Assembly: GCA_015058985.1 (NCBI GenBank)
Contig: SVBH01000003.1
Coordinates: forward strand, 1 to 64,000
Reading direction: 5' to 3'
Source: Erysipelotrichaceae bacterium
GTDB lineage: Bacteria > Bacillota_I > Bacilli_A > RFN20 > DUOF01
Length of the DNA: 64,000 nt
Below are positions 49,106-58,215 of this stretch, in pieces. The notes under the pieces are model-generated. The model saw only the letters and a list, made by a program, of their open reading frames with translations, searched no databases and had not been told where the DNA came from. A program made the translations under genes and the position numbers. Every line of letters begins with the position of its first letter. Position 1 is the stretch's first letter.

Positions 49106-50332
49106 ATGTCTATTAATGCTACATTTGATATAAGCCCATATAAAGAAAAATTAATAGACATTTACACTAAATTCTACGGTGAACATAATCGTGCTTTTGT
49201 TGAAATAAAATTCAATAAAATAACCTTTTTAAATATGTATGATTTTCAAACTTTAGCAGCTTGTGAAACTGATTCTACAAAGCAACAAGAATTATTCGAC
49301 TTAGACGAAAAAATTATAAAATCCTTACAAAAAGAATTAAAATTGGTATTTCCTAGTTTACCTGAATCCTTTTTATACGAAGGAGATTTACTAGGATTAG
49401 GTCTAATTGAATATTTTGTATATCAGACAGATGGAAAATTGTCTCAAGACAAACAAATAGAATATTTTAAAACACTTGGTATAGATTTAGGAGACAATTA
49501 TGAAGACTATAAAAATAGCCCTCTGGCACAAAGTAAAATTCCACCTTTTACCTTAATAAATAAAATCAAAGAATTAAAAAATCATTTGATTAGACAATAT
49601 GATTTAGCAACAAATCTTTCTAATTCTTCATTCTTTGCTATAAATAATTATTTAAGAGAAAATAGTATAGATAATCAAATTATTCCAAAACAAATCATAG
49701 ATTACATTATTGAAGGAAATCCTATTACCGTTTCTTATCTTCAAAACAGAACATTAAATCTTTTAATACTAATGAATTTCTTTGATTACGAAGATTCTTT
49801 TAAAGATCGAGGACTGTTTCATGAAATCAATCATTGTATGTCTTTTAAAACCATTCATGTAGGAAAAAAACATCATACATACCAAATGGGATTTATTTCT
49901 TACATTGGAGATAATGTCCCTACGAATAAAGATTTTGAAGATGAGCCAGAAATTGGAGAAGAAATATTCAACGAAGTTATAAATGACTTAATAAGTATTG
50001 ATATCTTAAATATCGCAAAAAAAGAAAATTTTTCAATCCTAGGAGAAACAACAAGAGCATCAACTTATGAATATTATTTTCCTTTAGTAAAACCATTCTA
50101 TGAAGAATTCAAAGATGATATCAAAGAGTTTTATATAACAGGTAATTTCCAAGCATTATATAAAAACATCTCAAAAAAAGATTTTTATAAATTAATAGAT
50201 GTCATCTCAGAGGCCAAAGAATACATTGATAGTACTCTAGATAGCGAAATATTAGATTTGTCTACTTATGAAAAATTGACTGAAACTATTTTAAACAAAA
50301 TGGTTAGCAAAAAAATCAAAAAAAGAATTTAA
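49106..50332 (+). CDS. Uncharacterised protein with HExxH metallopeptidase-like motif
   Basis: FHEINHCM (HExxH) followed by a downstream acidic helix GEEIFNEVINDLIS; no signal peptide. Confidence 0.65.
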   Translation: MSINATFDISPYKEKLIDIYTKFYGEHNRAFVEIKFNKITFLNMYDFQTLAACETDSTKQQELFDLDEKIIKSLQKELKLVFPSLPESFLYEGDLLGLGLIEYFVYQTDGKLSQDKQIEYFKTLGIDLGDNYEDYKNSPLAQSKIPPFTLINKIKELKNHLIRQYDLATNLSNSSFFAINNYLRENSIDNQIIPKQIIDYIIEGNPITVSYLQNRTLNLLILMNFFDYEDSFKDRGLFHEINHCMSFKTIHVGKKHHTYQMGFISYIGDNVPTNKDFEDEPEIGEEIFNEVINDLISIDILNIAKKENFSILGETTRASTYEYYFPLVKPFYEEFKDDIKEFYITGNFQALYKNISKKDFYKLIDVISEAKEYIDSTLDSEILDLSTYEKLTETILNKMVSKKIKKRI

Positions 50333-50364
50333 AAACCCTTAGGAATTTTCCTTAAGGGTCTTTT

Positions 50365-51657
50365 TTATAAAGGGGTTTTTACTTCATTTGTCCAATATTC
50401 ATCTTTTATTCTTTTTAGTCCATTGTACGCACAAGATTCTTTATTCTCTAAGTCATAAAAATTATTAAATACAAAAATACAAGTTCCAGATACATTTTCA
50501 AGATTTGAAGTAAATAATAATTGATTACTTGCTTCATAGTTATTTTCTTCGCTCCAAGAGTAAGCTTTAGGATTATTAGACATATATACTCCCATACCTA
50601 AATATAGCTTAGTCTTTTTCCCTTCCATTGCTTTGTTCCACCAAGTAGATACATCTGCAAACCCTGCCGTAGGATGAGAAAATCCCCAATAAGATTGAGG
50701 AACAATATAATCAATCCATTCATTATCAATCCATTTCATACTATCACAAAACAAATATGATTCATAATGTTCTTGGCCTAATGTGTTTGAACCATTTTCA
50801 ACACTTCCATCTCCATTTTTATAAATTCCTGTTGGAGAAATACCAAGTTGTACATATCTCCCATCTTTGTTGATATCATTAAACTTTTTCATTTCACAAT
50901 GTAAATCATAAATAAATTTATTTACATTCTCTCTTCGCCAATTTTTCTTATCTTCTACGTTATCTTTCTTATGAATACAGTTTTTATTTAACTTTATATA
51001 TTCTTCATAATCATTTTGATCAGCTTCTGCTAATACATCTATATTTGGACTCATTTGCGCATAAAAATAATCATCAAAATGAATAGCATCGATATCATAA
51101 TTTCTAATAACTTCCATACATACATCAATAATATGCTTTCTAACTTCTTCCTTACAAGGATTTAGGATTGCTCCACGTGATTCTTCATTTCTATAAGTAA
51201 TTAAAATGTTATCTTTATTACTGGCAGGATTTAAAGGATAATCTTGATATTCTTTTGCAACATCTTCCTCTTTTACATCCGCAGGATAACCATAGTTTTT
51301 AATTCGATAAGGATTTAACCAAGCATGAAATTCAATATTATTTTTATGACATTCCTTGATAAACCATTTTAAATAATCCCAAGTTTTAAAATCACCAAAG
51401 CTCTTATCCATTGGAGCTTTATCAGTTTTATAGTAAGCGTTATTAAAATTTCTAATATGAAAAACGATAGCATTTAAATGATATTCTTTCATTTTTTTAA
51501 TAATCCTATTTAATTCAGATTTCATTTCTTCTTTATTAGTGCTAGGAGTAAAATCATTACAAATTGGAGTGACCCAAACTCCACGAAATTCTTTTTCCTT
51601 TCTAACATATTCTTCAGGGAATTTTACTTCTATATTGGTTCCACGATATTTATACAT
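50365..51657 (-). CDS. Glycosyl hydrolase-like (GHL10/DUF187 family) protein
   Basis: EFRGVWVTPICNDFTPS...LNAIVFHIRNFNNAYYKTDKAPM...FHAWLNPYRI...IDAIHFDDYFY. Confidence 0.88.
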   Translation of the reverse strand: MYKYRGTNIEVKFPEEYVRKEKEFRGVWVTPICNDFTPSTNKEEMKSELNRIIKKMKEYHLNAIVFHIRNFNNAYYKTDKAPMDKSFGDFKTWDYLKWFIKECHKNNIEFHAWLNPYRIKNYGYPADVKEEDVAKEYQDYPLNPASNKDNILITYRNEESRGAILNPCKEEVRKHIIDVCMEVIRNYDIDAIHFDDYFYAQMSPNIDVLAEADQNDYEEYIKLNKNCIHKKDNVEDKKNWRRENVNKFIYDLHCEMKKFNDINKDGRYVQLGISPTGIYKNGDGSVENGSNTLGQEHYESYLFCDSMKWIDNEWIDYIVPQSYWGFSHPTAGFADVSTWWNKAMEGKKTKLYLGMGVYMSNNPKAYSWSEENNYEASNQLLFTSNLENVSGTCIFVFNNFYDLENKESCAYNGLKRIKDEYWTNEVKTPL

Positions 51658-51848
51658 AATTACCTCCCGTATTCTTCATAAATTTATCTTAACTTTCTAC
51701 CAAAACAATAACAAGAAAATATTATAAAAAATATCTATTTTTTTAGTTGTTAAAACCTTTGAATTCAAATTCATTATCTTCTCATATCACTTGAAAGTAG
51801 TACTTTTTTTTGTTACTATATACTTGACTTGAAAGGGAGGAATAAATG

Positions 51849-52388
51849 ATGAAAATTCAAGTAGTAGGAAGAGGCGTTAGTATTACTAAGGCTATGGAGT
51901 CTAGAATTACTGAAAAGTTATCTAACTTAGATAAGTATATTATTGTATCTAATGGAGAAGTTGATTGTAGAGTTGTCGTTAACAATTTAAAACTAGGACA
52001 AAAATTAGAAGTTACAATCACTAGTAAATATGCAACATTAAGAGCAGAAGTTCAAACAACTGATCTTTACAGTGGAATTGATGAAGTTTATGAAAAACTA
52101 GAAGACCAAATCAGACGCGCTAAAACTAAAATGTCTAGAAAAGGAAAAGAAAGTTTTGCAAAAGCTCTAGTTCTTGAAAATATTCCTAATGTTGAAAAAG
52201 ACGAAAAAGATGAACTTGTAAGAACTAAAACATTACATGTTGAATTTATGGATATTGATCAAGCTATTGCAAATATGACTTTATTAGGACATGATTTCTA
52301 TATTTACAAAGATAACGAAACAGAAGAAGTTGCCGTTGTTTACAAAAGAAAAAATGGTGGCTACGGTTTAATTGAAGTAGAAAAATAA
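51849..52388 (+). CDS. hpf: Ribosome hibernation promoting factor (long form HPF)
   Basis: MKIQVVGRGVSITKAMESRITEKLSNLDKY..., C-term VRTKTLHVEFMDIDQAIANMTLLGHDFYIYKDNETEEVAVVYKRKNGGYGLIE. Confidence 0.95.
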   Translation: MKIQVVGRGVSITKAMESRITEKLSNLDKYIIVSNGEVDCRVVVNNLKLGQKLEVTITSKYATLRAEVQTTDLYSGIDEVYEKLEDQIRRAKTKMSRKGKESFAKALVLENIPNVEKDEKDELVRTKTLHVEFMDIDQAIANMTLLGHDFYIYKDNETEEVAVVYKRKNGGYGLIEVEK

Positions 52389-52394
52389 AAATAA

Positions 52395-52421
52395 GGGACT
52401 ACAATAGTAGTCCTTTTATTT
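52395..52421 (+). terminator. hpf terminator
   Basis: ggactacaatagtagtccttttattt. Confidence 0.75.
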
Positions 52422-52447
52422 ACAAATCGACAAATATATCATATAAT
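52419..52447 (+). promoter_or_regulatory. Predicted sigma-70-type promoter, copy 1 of duplicated small locus
   Basis: TTTACA (52419-52424), 17-bp spacer, TATAAT (52442-52447). Confidence 0.8.
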
Positions 52448-52454
52448 AAATATA

Positions 52455-52642
52455 GGGTTGGTGGACTGTGGGGGTTAATCATCCCTTTTATTTTTGTAAT
52501 ATAATTTCAAAATACCTAAAAGAATGACTAATTGAAATATTTTTATAATTTTATCAACCATTTTTATAACATCAAATGGTAGCTCCCTCCTGTAAGTCCA
52601 TCTAACAAACGTCAGCAATCAACTTCTGCTGACTTTTTTATT
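52455..52642 (+). ncRNA. Predicted ~185-nt structured small RNA (copy 1)
   Basis: Bounded by the promoter above and terminator gtcagcaatcaacttctgctgacttttttatt; 5' ggttggtggact can pair with 3' agtccatctaac. No plus-strand ORF in the track. Confidence 0.65.
52475..52561 (-). CDS. Candidate small hydrophobic peptide (possible type I toxin), copy 1
   Basis: MVDKIIKIFQLVILLGILKLYYKNKRDD, antisense to the predicted sRNA; ggaggg motif upstream but at non-ideal spacing (~22 nt). Confidence 0.4.
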   Translation of the reverse strand: MVDKIIKIFQLVILLGILKLYYKNKRDD

Positions 52643-52698
52643 CTAACATAAATTATATAAGAATTGGTCTCACTTTGTTTCATTTTTTTATCAGTATA

Positions 52699-52727
52699 TT
52701 TACAAACTTGTAAATATGGCATATAAT
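52699..52727 (+). promoter_or_regulatory. Predicted sigma-70-type promoter, copy 2
   Basis: TTTACA (52699-52704), 17-bp spacer, TATAAT (52722-52727). Confidence 0.8.
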
Positions 52728-52734
52728 AATTATA

Positions 52735-52969
52735 GAGTTAGATGGACTGGGGGTAGAGTCTAGTCGACTCTTTTTTTATTTTTGAATAGTAATTCTAAAA
52801 TATCATAAAGAATGACTAGTTCTATTAACTTAATAATATTATCAACCATTTCTATAACATCAAATGGTAACTCCTTCCTGTCTAGCAGAAGAAAAAAAGA
52901 CTTACTGACATTTCTGCTTTAAGTCCATCTAACAAACGTCAGCAATCAACTTCTGCTGACTTTTTTATT
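52735..52969 (+). ncRNA. Predicted ~230-nt structured small RNA (copy 2)
   Basis: 5' gttagatggact is an exact reverse complement of 3' agtccatctaac; same terminator as copy 1; 50-nt identical 3' segment (52593-52642 vs 52920-52969). Confidence 0.65.
52760..52849 (-). CDS. Candidate small hydrophobic peptide (possible type I toxin), copy 2
   Basis: MVDNIIKLIELVILYDILELLFKNKKRVD, homologous to the copy-1 peptide, antisense to sRNA copy 2. Confidence 0.4.
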   Translation of the reverse strand: MVDNIIKLIELVILYDILELLFKNKKRVD

Positions 52970-53133
52970 ATACTATAAGTATCACCACAATGGGTCCTAA
53001 CTTTTTCCCATTTATATTTCATATGTTTCCAATTCTTTTTTTAGTTAATACTAAAAATATATAAAAAAATCCAATATTGTTTTTATATTAAAAACTGATA
53101 TAATTATCATTAAAAGCGAGGGATTATATAATA

Positions 53134-54492
53134 ATGAAAGGAAAAAGACTATTAAACACAGTTTTATCAATCACAAGCATCCTTGCACTTGCAGGATGTA
53201 CAACTTCCCTAAAAAAATACAAAGGAAGTAGTGATACAATCGTAGATCAAGATGGAAAAGGAAATACTCAAGCCGCATCACATATTATTTATTTCAACCA
53301 TATCGATGGAGAAGGTAAATTAGATAACGCTGATACTGAAGCTGGAAAATTACCTGCAATCGTTACATTTGAATTCAAAGCAGTATCAGAAGATTACGCT
53401 GGAGTAAGCGTAGAAACATCAACCCAACACATTAGATATCAAGTAACTTATCTTGCATGTAACTGTAGAGAAGCAGATTACAACGCTTGGACAACAATGT
53501 ATGTAGAAATGAGTGCTACTAAAAATGACTTAGACAATCCTGAAAATTCTAGAATTACAAAAATCTTATTTGAAGGATCAGCATTCGAAGACAATAACGG
53601 GCACCCAACAGAAGTTGGACACTGGGGAGATTCTCCTGCAATGGATGCTAACTTAAATAAATGGGCAAGTGAATATGCTAAAGAAGAAAAAGTTCACGGA
53701 GCAACTAAACATGACTTTATCAATGAATTAGCTCCATTACTAGCAAATACTAATTTCATTGAAGGTAGCGAGTTAAAAGGATTAAATAAGGCAACATTAG
53801 ATAAATGGATGACAGAATCATTCAATGAAGAAGGTTTCTTTGAACATGAAATGATAGATTTCTTCAAAGATACAACAGTTGAAAGATATGAAGCAATGTT
53901 AGATGGAATGACTGCAAGTGGAATTTATAAAAATAAACAAGAAGTTTCATTAAATGATGCTTATGCAGGTGCTTCTGTTTCACTAGATAATATGTTATCT
54001 GTGTTACAAGCTTTATTTGAATATCATGCAAAACAATTAGCAGAAATTAAAGCAGATAAAAACTTAGAATTATTCTATGAATATAGTGCTGATTCTAACT
54101 TCAAAGGAACTTATGTAGTTGAAGCTGCAGAAGGAGAAACTACAACTCATATCACTAAAGAACAATTACAAGAAATGGTTGATGATGATGGAACTTACCT
54201 AGTTTATGGAGCAAGCGAAGGATGTGCAACTTGCCAAGCATTTGCTAAACCTGTAAATAAATATGTTAAGAACTTAGGACAAAAAGTATACGAAATCATC
54301 TTCACTGATGCTAAAGAAGTAGTTAGCCATCCTAACTTCCCAGCTGCTGCACCAACATTATTCTTGTTATCTGGAGGAGAAGTAGTAGCAGTTATCAGTG
54401 CTGATACAATTACAGTAGCTTCAGAAAACAACTCTTATAAAGCTATTTTCCAAGGATTCACTCAAAACTTATTAAGTCCAAATAATGCTTAA
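53134..54492 (+). CDS. Lipoprotein with C-terminal thioredoxin-like CxxC domain and FMN_bind-like motif
   Basis: Lipobox LALAGC; GASEGCATCQAFAKPVNKYVKNLG...; motif DAYAGASVSLDNMLSVLQAL. Confidence 0.8.
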   Translation: MKGKRLLNTVLSITSILALAGCTTSLKKYKGSSDTIVDQDGKGNTQAASHIIYFNHIDGEGKLDNADTEAGKLPAIVTFEFKAVSEDYAGVSVETSTQHIRYQVTYLACNCREADYNAWTTMYVEMSATKNDLDNPENSRITKILFEGSAFEDNNGHPTEVGHWGDSPAMDANLNKWASEYAKEEKVHGATKHDFINELAPLLANTNFIEGSELKGLNKATLDKWMTESFNEEGFFEHEMIDFFKDTTVERYEAMLDGMTASGIYKNKQEVSLNDAYAGASVSLDNMLSVLQALFEYHAKQLAEIKADKNLELFYEYSADSNFKGTYVVEAAEGETTTHITKEQLQEMVDDDGTYLVYGASEGCATCQAFAKPVNKYVKNLGQKVYEIIFTDAKEVVSHPNFPAAAPTLFLLSGGEVVAVISADTITVASENNSYKAIFQGFTQNLLSPNNA

Positions 54493-54497
54493 AATTA

Positions 54498-54524
54498 AGA
54501 AGAAACACTATGGTGTTTCTTTTT
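54498..54524 (+). terminator. Terminator after lipoprotein 1
   Basis: aagaaacactatggtgtttcttttttaa. Confidence 0.75.
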
Positions 54525-54546
54525 TAATATTATTTTAACTTTTTTC

Positions 54547-54574
54547 TTGACTTATATATATATATATATATAAT
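54547..54574 (+). promoter_or_regulatory. Promoter with (TA)n spacer, 16 bp, lipoprotein A
   Basis: TTGACT (54547-54552), TA-repeat spacer 16 bp, TATAAT (54569-54574). Confidence 0.75.
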
Positions 54575-54599
54575 TAATGGCAGGAGGAAATAATTTAAT

Positions 54600-56228
54600 A
54601 TGAAAGTAAACAAATTATTAAAAGTAGCAAGCGTTGCTGTATTAGCCTCAACACTTGCAGCCTGCGGAAAAGAAAAAGTATCTAAAAAAGATTACGAAAA
54701 GTGGGCAAAAGACAATGGCTATGTTTTAGAAGAAGGGATCGACTATGAAGGATGGGCTGAAGACAATGGTTATGTTGAAGATCCAGACTACGAAGGATGG
54801 GCTGAAGACAATGGTTATGTTCAACCAGTAGTTGAAAAAGCTAAACTAGAAGTTACATTCAACAATTTTGCAGATAATCCTGCAACAGGAACTGTTGAAG
54901 ATCCAGTTGATGAACAACAAAGAAACCTAACTGAAATTGATTATGATTCATTAAAAGCAAAATTTGATGGAGACTATGACTTCTTATTAATGTTAGGTAA
55001 CTCTACTTGTGGTACATGTTCTACATTAAAAAGTGTTTTAGCAGATTGGATTGCTGAAACTCATTACACTGTATATTACATCAACGATTTAACAGCAGGT
55101 GGTAATGATGCTAAAACTGAAGTATTAGGAAAATTAGGAAATCCAACAAATTGGCCAAGATTATACGCTGTTGTTGGAGGAGAAGTTGAAGAAGTTAAAT
55201 TTTTTGCTAACTCTGCAGCAGTTACTAGAGCTGCAGTTGATGAATTAGTAGCTAAACACTATACATTAGAAGAATTCAAAGCTGAAGTTTATAGATTCGA
55301 AAATATGGCTGAATTAAGAGAAGCTATTGTTGATGGAGAACAATTCATTCTTTATGTTGGAAGAGATGCTTGTGGAGACTGTAAAAACCTTTCTGATATT
55401 CACAGAGACAATACTTTAACAAAAATCTTCAAAGAGTATGAAGGAAAATTCTATACACTAGTTTCAGAAGATACAATTGCTGAATACAAAGATGCTGCTA
55501 ACCCAAATGCTTTATGGGCTGATACTACTAAATGGTCTAGCTATTGGGGAAATATCAATGTTTCTACTCAAACTTCAAGTGTATCTGACTATAACAAAGC
55601 TGAAAACTTAGCTTACATGGTTGCTGGTGGTGCATTTGATGAAACTACATTAGCATTAGATAGAGATGCATTCTTAACTGCAGCAGTTGCTTATGCTAAT
55701 GATGCATTATTACACGATGATGGAACTAAATATATGAGAGATTCAATCAGATCAGTCCCTGGATTCGTTGCAGTTAATTTTGCACACAGTGTTGATTATG
55801 CTACAGAAGCTGACGCTATCATGACATTAATTAGCAAAAATGCTACATTAGGAACAAAAGTTGTTGGAGAAACAACTTACAAAACAGTTATTGAAGAAAA
55901 AGAAGTACAAGTTTACGAAGGTGGAGCTTGGGTTAACAAAACTGTAACTTATGAAAGATTAACAATCAAAGGTGCTTCTAAAACTGCTATCAATGGTTCT
56001 AATAAGAGAGCTTTATGGGTTACTCATAAAAATGCATTCGTTGGTGCTTTAGGTGGTAAAGGAGACGCTACATTTGGAACATATACTAACAATATGACTT
56101 TCAATAATATCAACTCTGACGTATTAACATCTAGAAGTGATGTATATTACAATGAATATGAATTAGCTTATGTTCAAGCTCAAACTATGAACTGGTTAAC
56201 TTCATGGGTATATACTCCAGCTGCTTAA
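54600..56228 (+). CDS. Lipoprotein A: DYEGWAEDNGYV repeats plus two thioredoxin-like CxxC motifs
   Basis: Lipobox STLAAC; STCGTCSTLK and DACGDCKNL; paralogue of the next two genes. Confidence 0.85.
   Translation: MKVNKLLKVASVAVLASTLAACGKEKVSKKDYEKWAKDNGYVLEEGIDYEGWAEDNGYVEDPDYEGWAEDNGYVQPVVEKAKLEVTFNNFADNPATGTVEDPVDEQQRNLTEIDYDSLKAKFDGDYDFLLMLGNSTCGTCSTLKSVLADWIAETHYTVYYINDLTAGGNDAKTEVLGKLGNPTNWPRLYAVVGGEVEEVKFFANSAAVTRAAVDELVAKHYTLEEFKAEVYRFENMAELREAIVDGEQFILYVGRDACGDCKNLSDIHRDNTLTKIFKEYEGKFYTLVSEDTIAEYKDAANPNALWADTTKWSSYWGNINVSTQTSSVSDYNKAENLAYMVAGGAFDETTLALDRDAFLTAAVAYANDALLHDDGTKYMRDSIRSVPGFVAVNFAHSVDYATEADAIMTLISKNATLGTKVVGETTYKTVIEEKEVQVYEGGAWVNKTVTYERLTIKGASKTAINGSNKRALWVTHKNAFVGALGGKGDATFGTYTNNMTFNNINSDVLTSRSDVYYNEYELAYVQAQTMNWLTSWVYTPAA
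54738..54821 (+). repeat. Tandem 45-bp coding repeat (DYEGWAEDNGYVE.P)
   Basis: gactatgaaggatgggctgaagacaatggttatgttgaagatcca followed by a near-identical copy. Confidence 0.8.
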
Positions 56229-56280
56229 TTATTAAAGCAAATATTAATTTTAAAAATTTTTCACTTTCAATTTCATAAAA

Positions 56281-56308
56281 AACTCTAGTCATAAGGCTAG
56301 AGTTTTTC
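56281..56308 (+). terminator. Terminator after lipoprotein A
   Basis: aactctagtcataaggctagagttttt. Confidence 0.8.
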
Positions 56309-56350
56309 TTTGCTGTAGAGTAATGTGTGTGGCGTATAAAATAATAAATA

Positions 56351-56380
56351 TTGACAAATATATATATATATATATATAAT
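56351..56380 (+). promoter_or_regulatory. Promoter with (TA)n spacer, 18 bp, lipoprotein B
   Basis: TTGACA (56351-56356), TA-repeat spacer 18 bp, TATAAT (56375-56380). Confidence 0.8.
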
Positions 56381-56407
56381 TTAGGTCAGGAGGAATATTA
56401 AAATAAT

Positions 56408-58024
56408 ATGAAAGTGAAAAAATTATTGAAAGTAGCAAGTGTTGCTGTATTAGCCTCTACACTTGCAGCCTGCGGAAAAGAAAAAGTATCTAAAAAAGAT
56501 TACGAAAAGTGGGCAAAAGACAATGGCTATGTTTTAGAATCTGACTATGAAGGTTGGGTTGAAAATCCTGATTATGAAGGATGGGCTGAGGACAATGGAT
56601 ATGTTCAAATTCCAGAAGAAATCGACTATACTGTAACTCCAACATTAGAAGTTGCTTTTGGAGAGACTTATTCAACAGTTAGTTCAAAAGACTTAAATAG
56701 CAAATTAGGTTACAAACAAAACGTAGCTCTAATCATTGGTGGTTCTACTTGTACTGGATGTTCAACATTAAAATCAGAAGGAATTCTTGATGAATTTGTT
56801 GAAACCACTGGATACAAATTATACTACTGGCAATATGATACAGATGCTAACTGGACTGCATATCTTGCTAAGAAAGCAAAATTTGATGCTAATGATGGCA
56901 CATATGCTAACGCTGAAGCATTTGAAAATGATATCAAAAACAATGCTGCTGTAAAAATCATCAGAGAAGTATATGGTGGATTAGATGAAATCATTGCAAC
57001 TCCTACTCTTGTTGCATATGTAAATCCACAAAATGATACTGTATCTAGATCAGCTGTAGAAAACTTATGGAGTATTGATGGAAATACTGCTGCTCAAATT
57101 AAAGCAAAATTAGAAACAGTTTATACATTTGAAACAGAAGAATTTGCTGCATTCAGAGAAGTTGCTGAATTATCTCAAATTAAAACAGCAGGAGATATGG
57201 TTAAAGAAGTTGCATCTGGAGATGCTTCAATCATGTTCTTCTCTAGATATGGATGTGGATCTTGTCAAGTTCTACAAAACACATCTACTAACTGGAACTT
57301 TATTACAAGATTATTTAAAGATATCGAAGTTGAAGATGGAAAAGATTTCAAATTCATCGCTTTAGTTTCTGAAGATATCCAAAACTCAATCGTTGGGGAA
57401 AACAATTTAACATTCTATAATGGAGTAAAAGCTGTATACGATAGAGCAGTAGCTAATGAAGATTTAAGTGATGAAGCAAAAATCACTTGGTTCAAAACTA
57501 CTAATGTTCAATATGTAGGTGGCCAATGGAAGAGTGCTGCTGGTGCTGAATTAGCATTCAGTGGAGACAGATATAATGAACTAGTAATGTATGCTGTTGC
57601 TTTAGGACAAGTTAAAGTTACTGCTGATATGGTAACTAGCCAAGGATACTTAACAGAAGCATTCTGGACTGCTGTTGAAACTTGGGTTGATAGCGATGCT
57701 GCTGCATTACAAGAAGCTTTAGGAACACAAGTAATTGATACTTCAAAGGGTAGTGAAAAATTATACCAAGGAGAAAGATTAATCCCTGCATTCTTAGCAG
57801 TTAATTACCAAGAATGGTCTAACAAATGGGTTGTAACTAAACCTTCAAGTAATGACCAAAATGCTCCTATCAACAACTTCTATGATTTACCAAGAGAATT
57901 AGGAGTTAAAACAACTGGTGCTGTAGGATATGCTGATTTCGTAGAATACTTATATCAAAGAACTTTAATGTATATTGAAACTTGGGTTAACTACGGTTCA
58001 GTTATGACTCAACCAGCTGCTTAA
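56408..58024 (+). CDS. Lipoprotein B: paralogue with two CxxC motifs
   Basis: STLAACGKEKVSKKDYEKWAKDNGYVL...; STCTGCSTLK and YGCGSCQVL. Confidence 0.85.
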   Translation: MKVKKLLKVASVAVLASTLAACGKEKVSKKDYEKWAKDNGYVLESDYEGWVENPDYEGWAEDNGYVQIPEEIDYTVTPTLEVAFGETYSTVSSKDLNSKLGYKQNVALIIGGSTCTGCSTLKSEGILDEFVETTGYKLYYWQYDTDANWTAYLAKKAKFDANDGTYANAEAFENDIKNNAAVKIIREVYGGLDEIIATPTLVAYVNPQNDTVSRSAVENLWSIDGNTAAQIKAKLETVYTFETEEFAAFREVAELSQIKTAGDMVKEVASGDASIMFFSRYGCGSCQVLQNTSTNWNFITRLFKDIEVEDGKDFKFIALVSEDIQNSIVGENNLTFYNGVKAVYDRAVANEDLSDEAKITWFKTTNVQYVGGQWKSAAGAELAFSGDRYNELVMYAVALGQVKVTADMVTSQGYLTEAFWTAVETWVDSDAAALQEALGTQVIDTSKGSEKLYQGERLIPAFLAVNYQEWSNKWVVTKPSSNDQNAPINNFYDLPRELGVKTTGAVGYADFVEYLYQRTLMYIETWVNYGSVMTQPAA

Positions 58025-58067
58025 TAAATATAATAATTTCAAATTAAAATCTGTTTTCTTTCATAGA

Positions 58068-58096
58068 AGAACGATGTAAAAGTCGTTCTTTTTTTT
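58068..58096 (+). terminator. Terminator after lipoprotein B
   Basis: agaacgatgtaaaagtcgttctttttttt. Confidence 0.8.
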
Positions 58097-58160
58097 GTGA
58101 AATTAAAAGTTATGATATAACTTTTAAAAATTTTTATGCCTCCATTACTTCCAATTTTAT

Positions 58161-58188
58161 TTGACAAATATATATATATATATATAAT
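58161..58188 (+). promoter_or_regulatory. Promoter with (TA)n spacer, 16 bp, lipoprotein C
   Basis: TTGACA (58161-58166), TA-repeat spacer 16 bp, TATAAT (58183-58188). Confidence 0.8.
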
Positions 58189-58215
58189 TTAAGTCAGGAG
58201 GAATATTAAAATTAT

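Noticed and set aside
52611-52969. gtcagcaatcaacttctgctgac pair considered as CRISPR-like repeat or IS terminal repeats
   Set aside because: Only two copies, each followed by a U-run and located at transcript ends, so intrinsic terminators of a duplicated locus fit better; no transposase or cas genes nearby.
56490-57365. ORFs 56490-56675 (-) and 57129-57365 (+) inside lipoprotein B
   Set aside because: Alternative-frame ORFs in a clear coding gene.
54553-58183. TA runs as simple low-complexity AT noise
   Set aside because: Initially dismissed as AT-rich background, but the precise placement between -35 and -10 hexamers in three paralogues makes chance unlikely; promoted to a finding.
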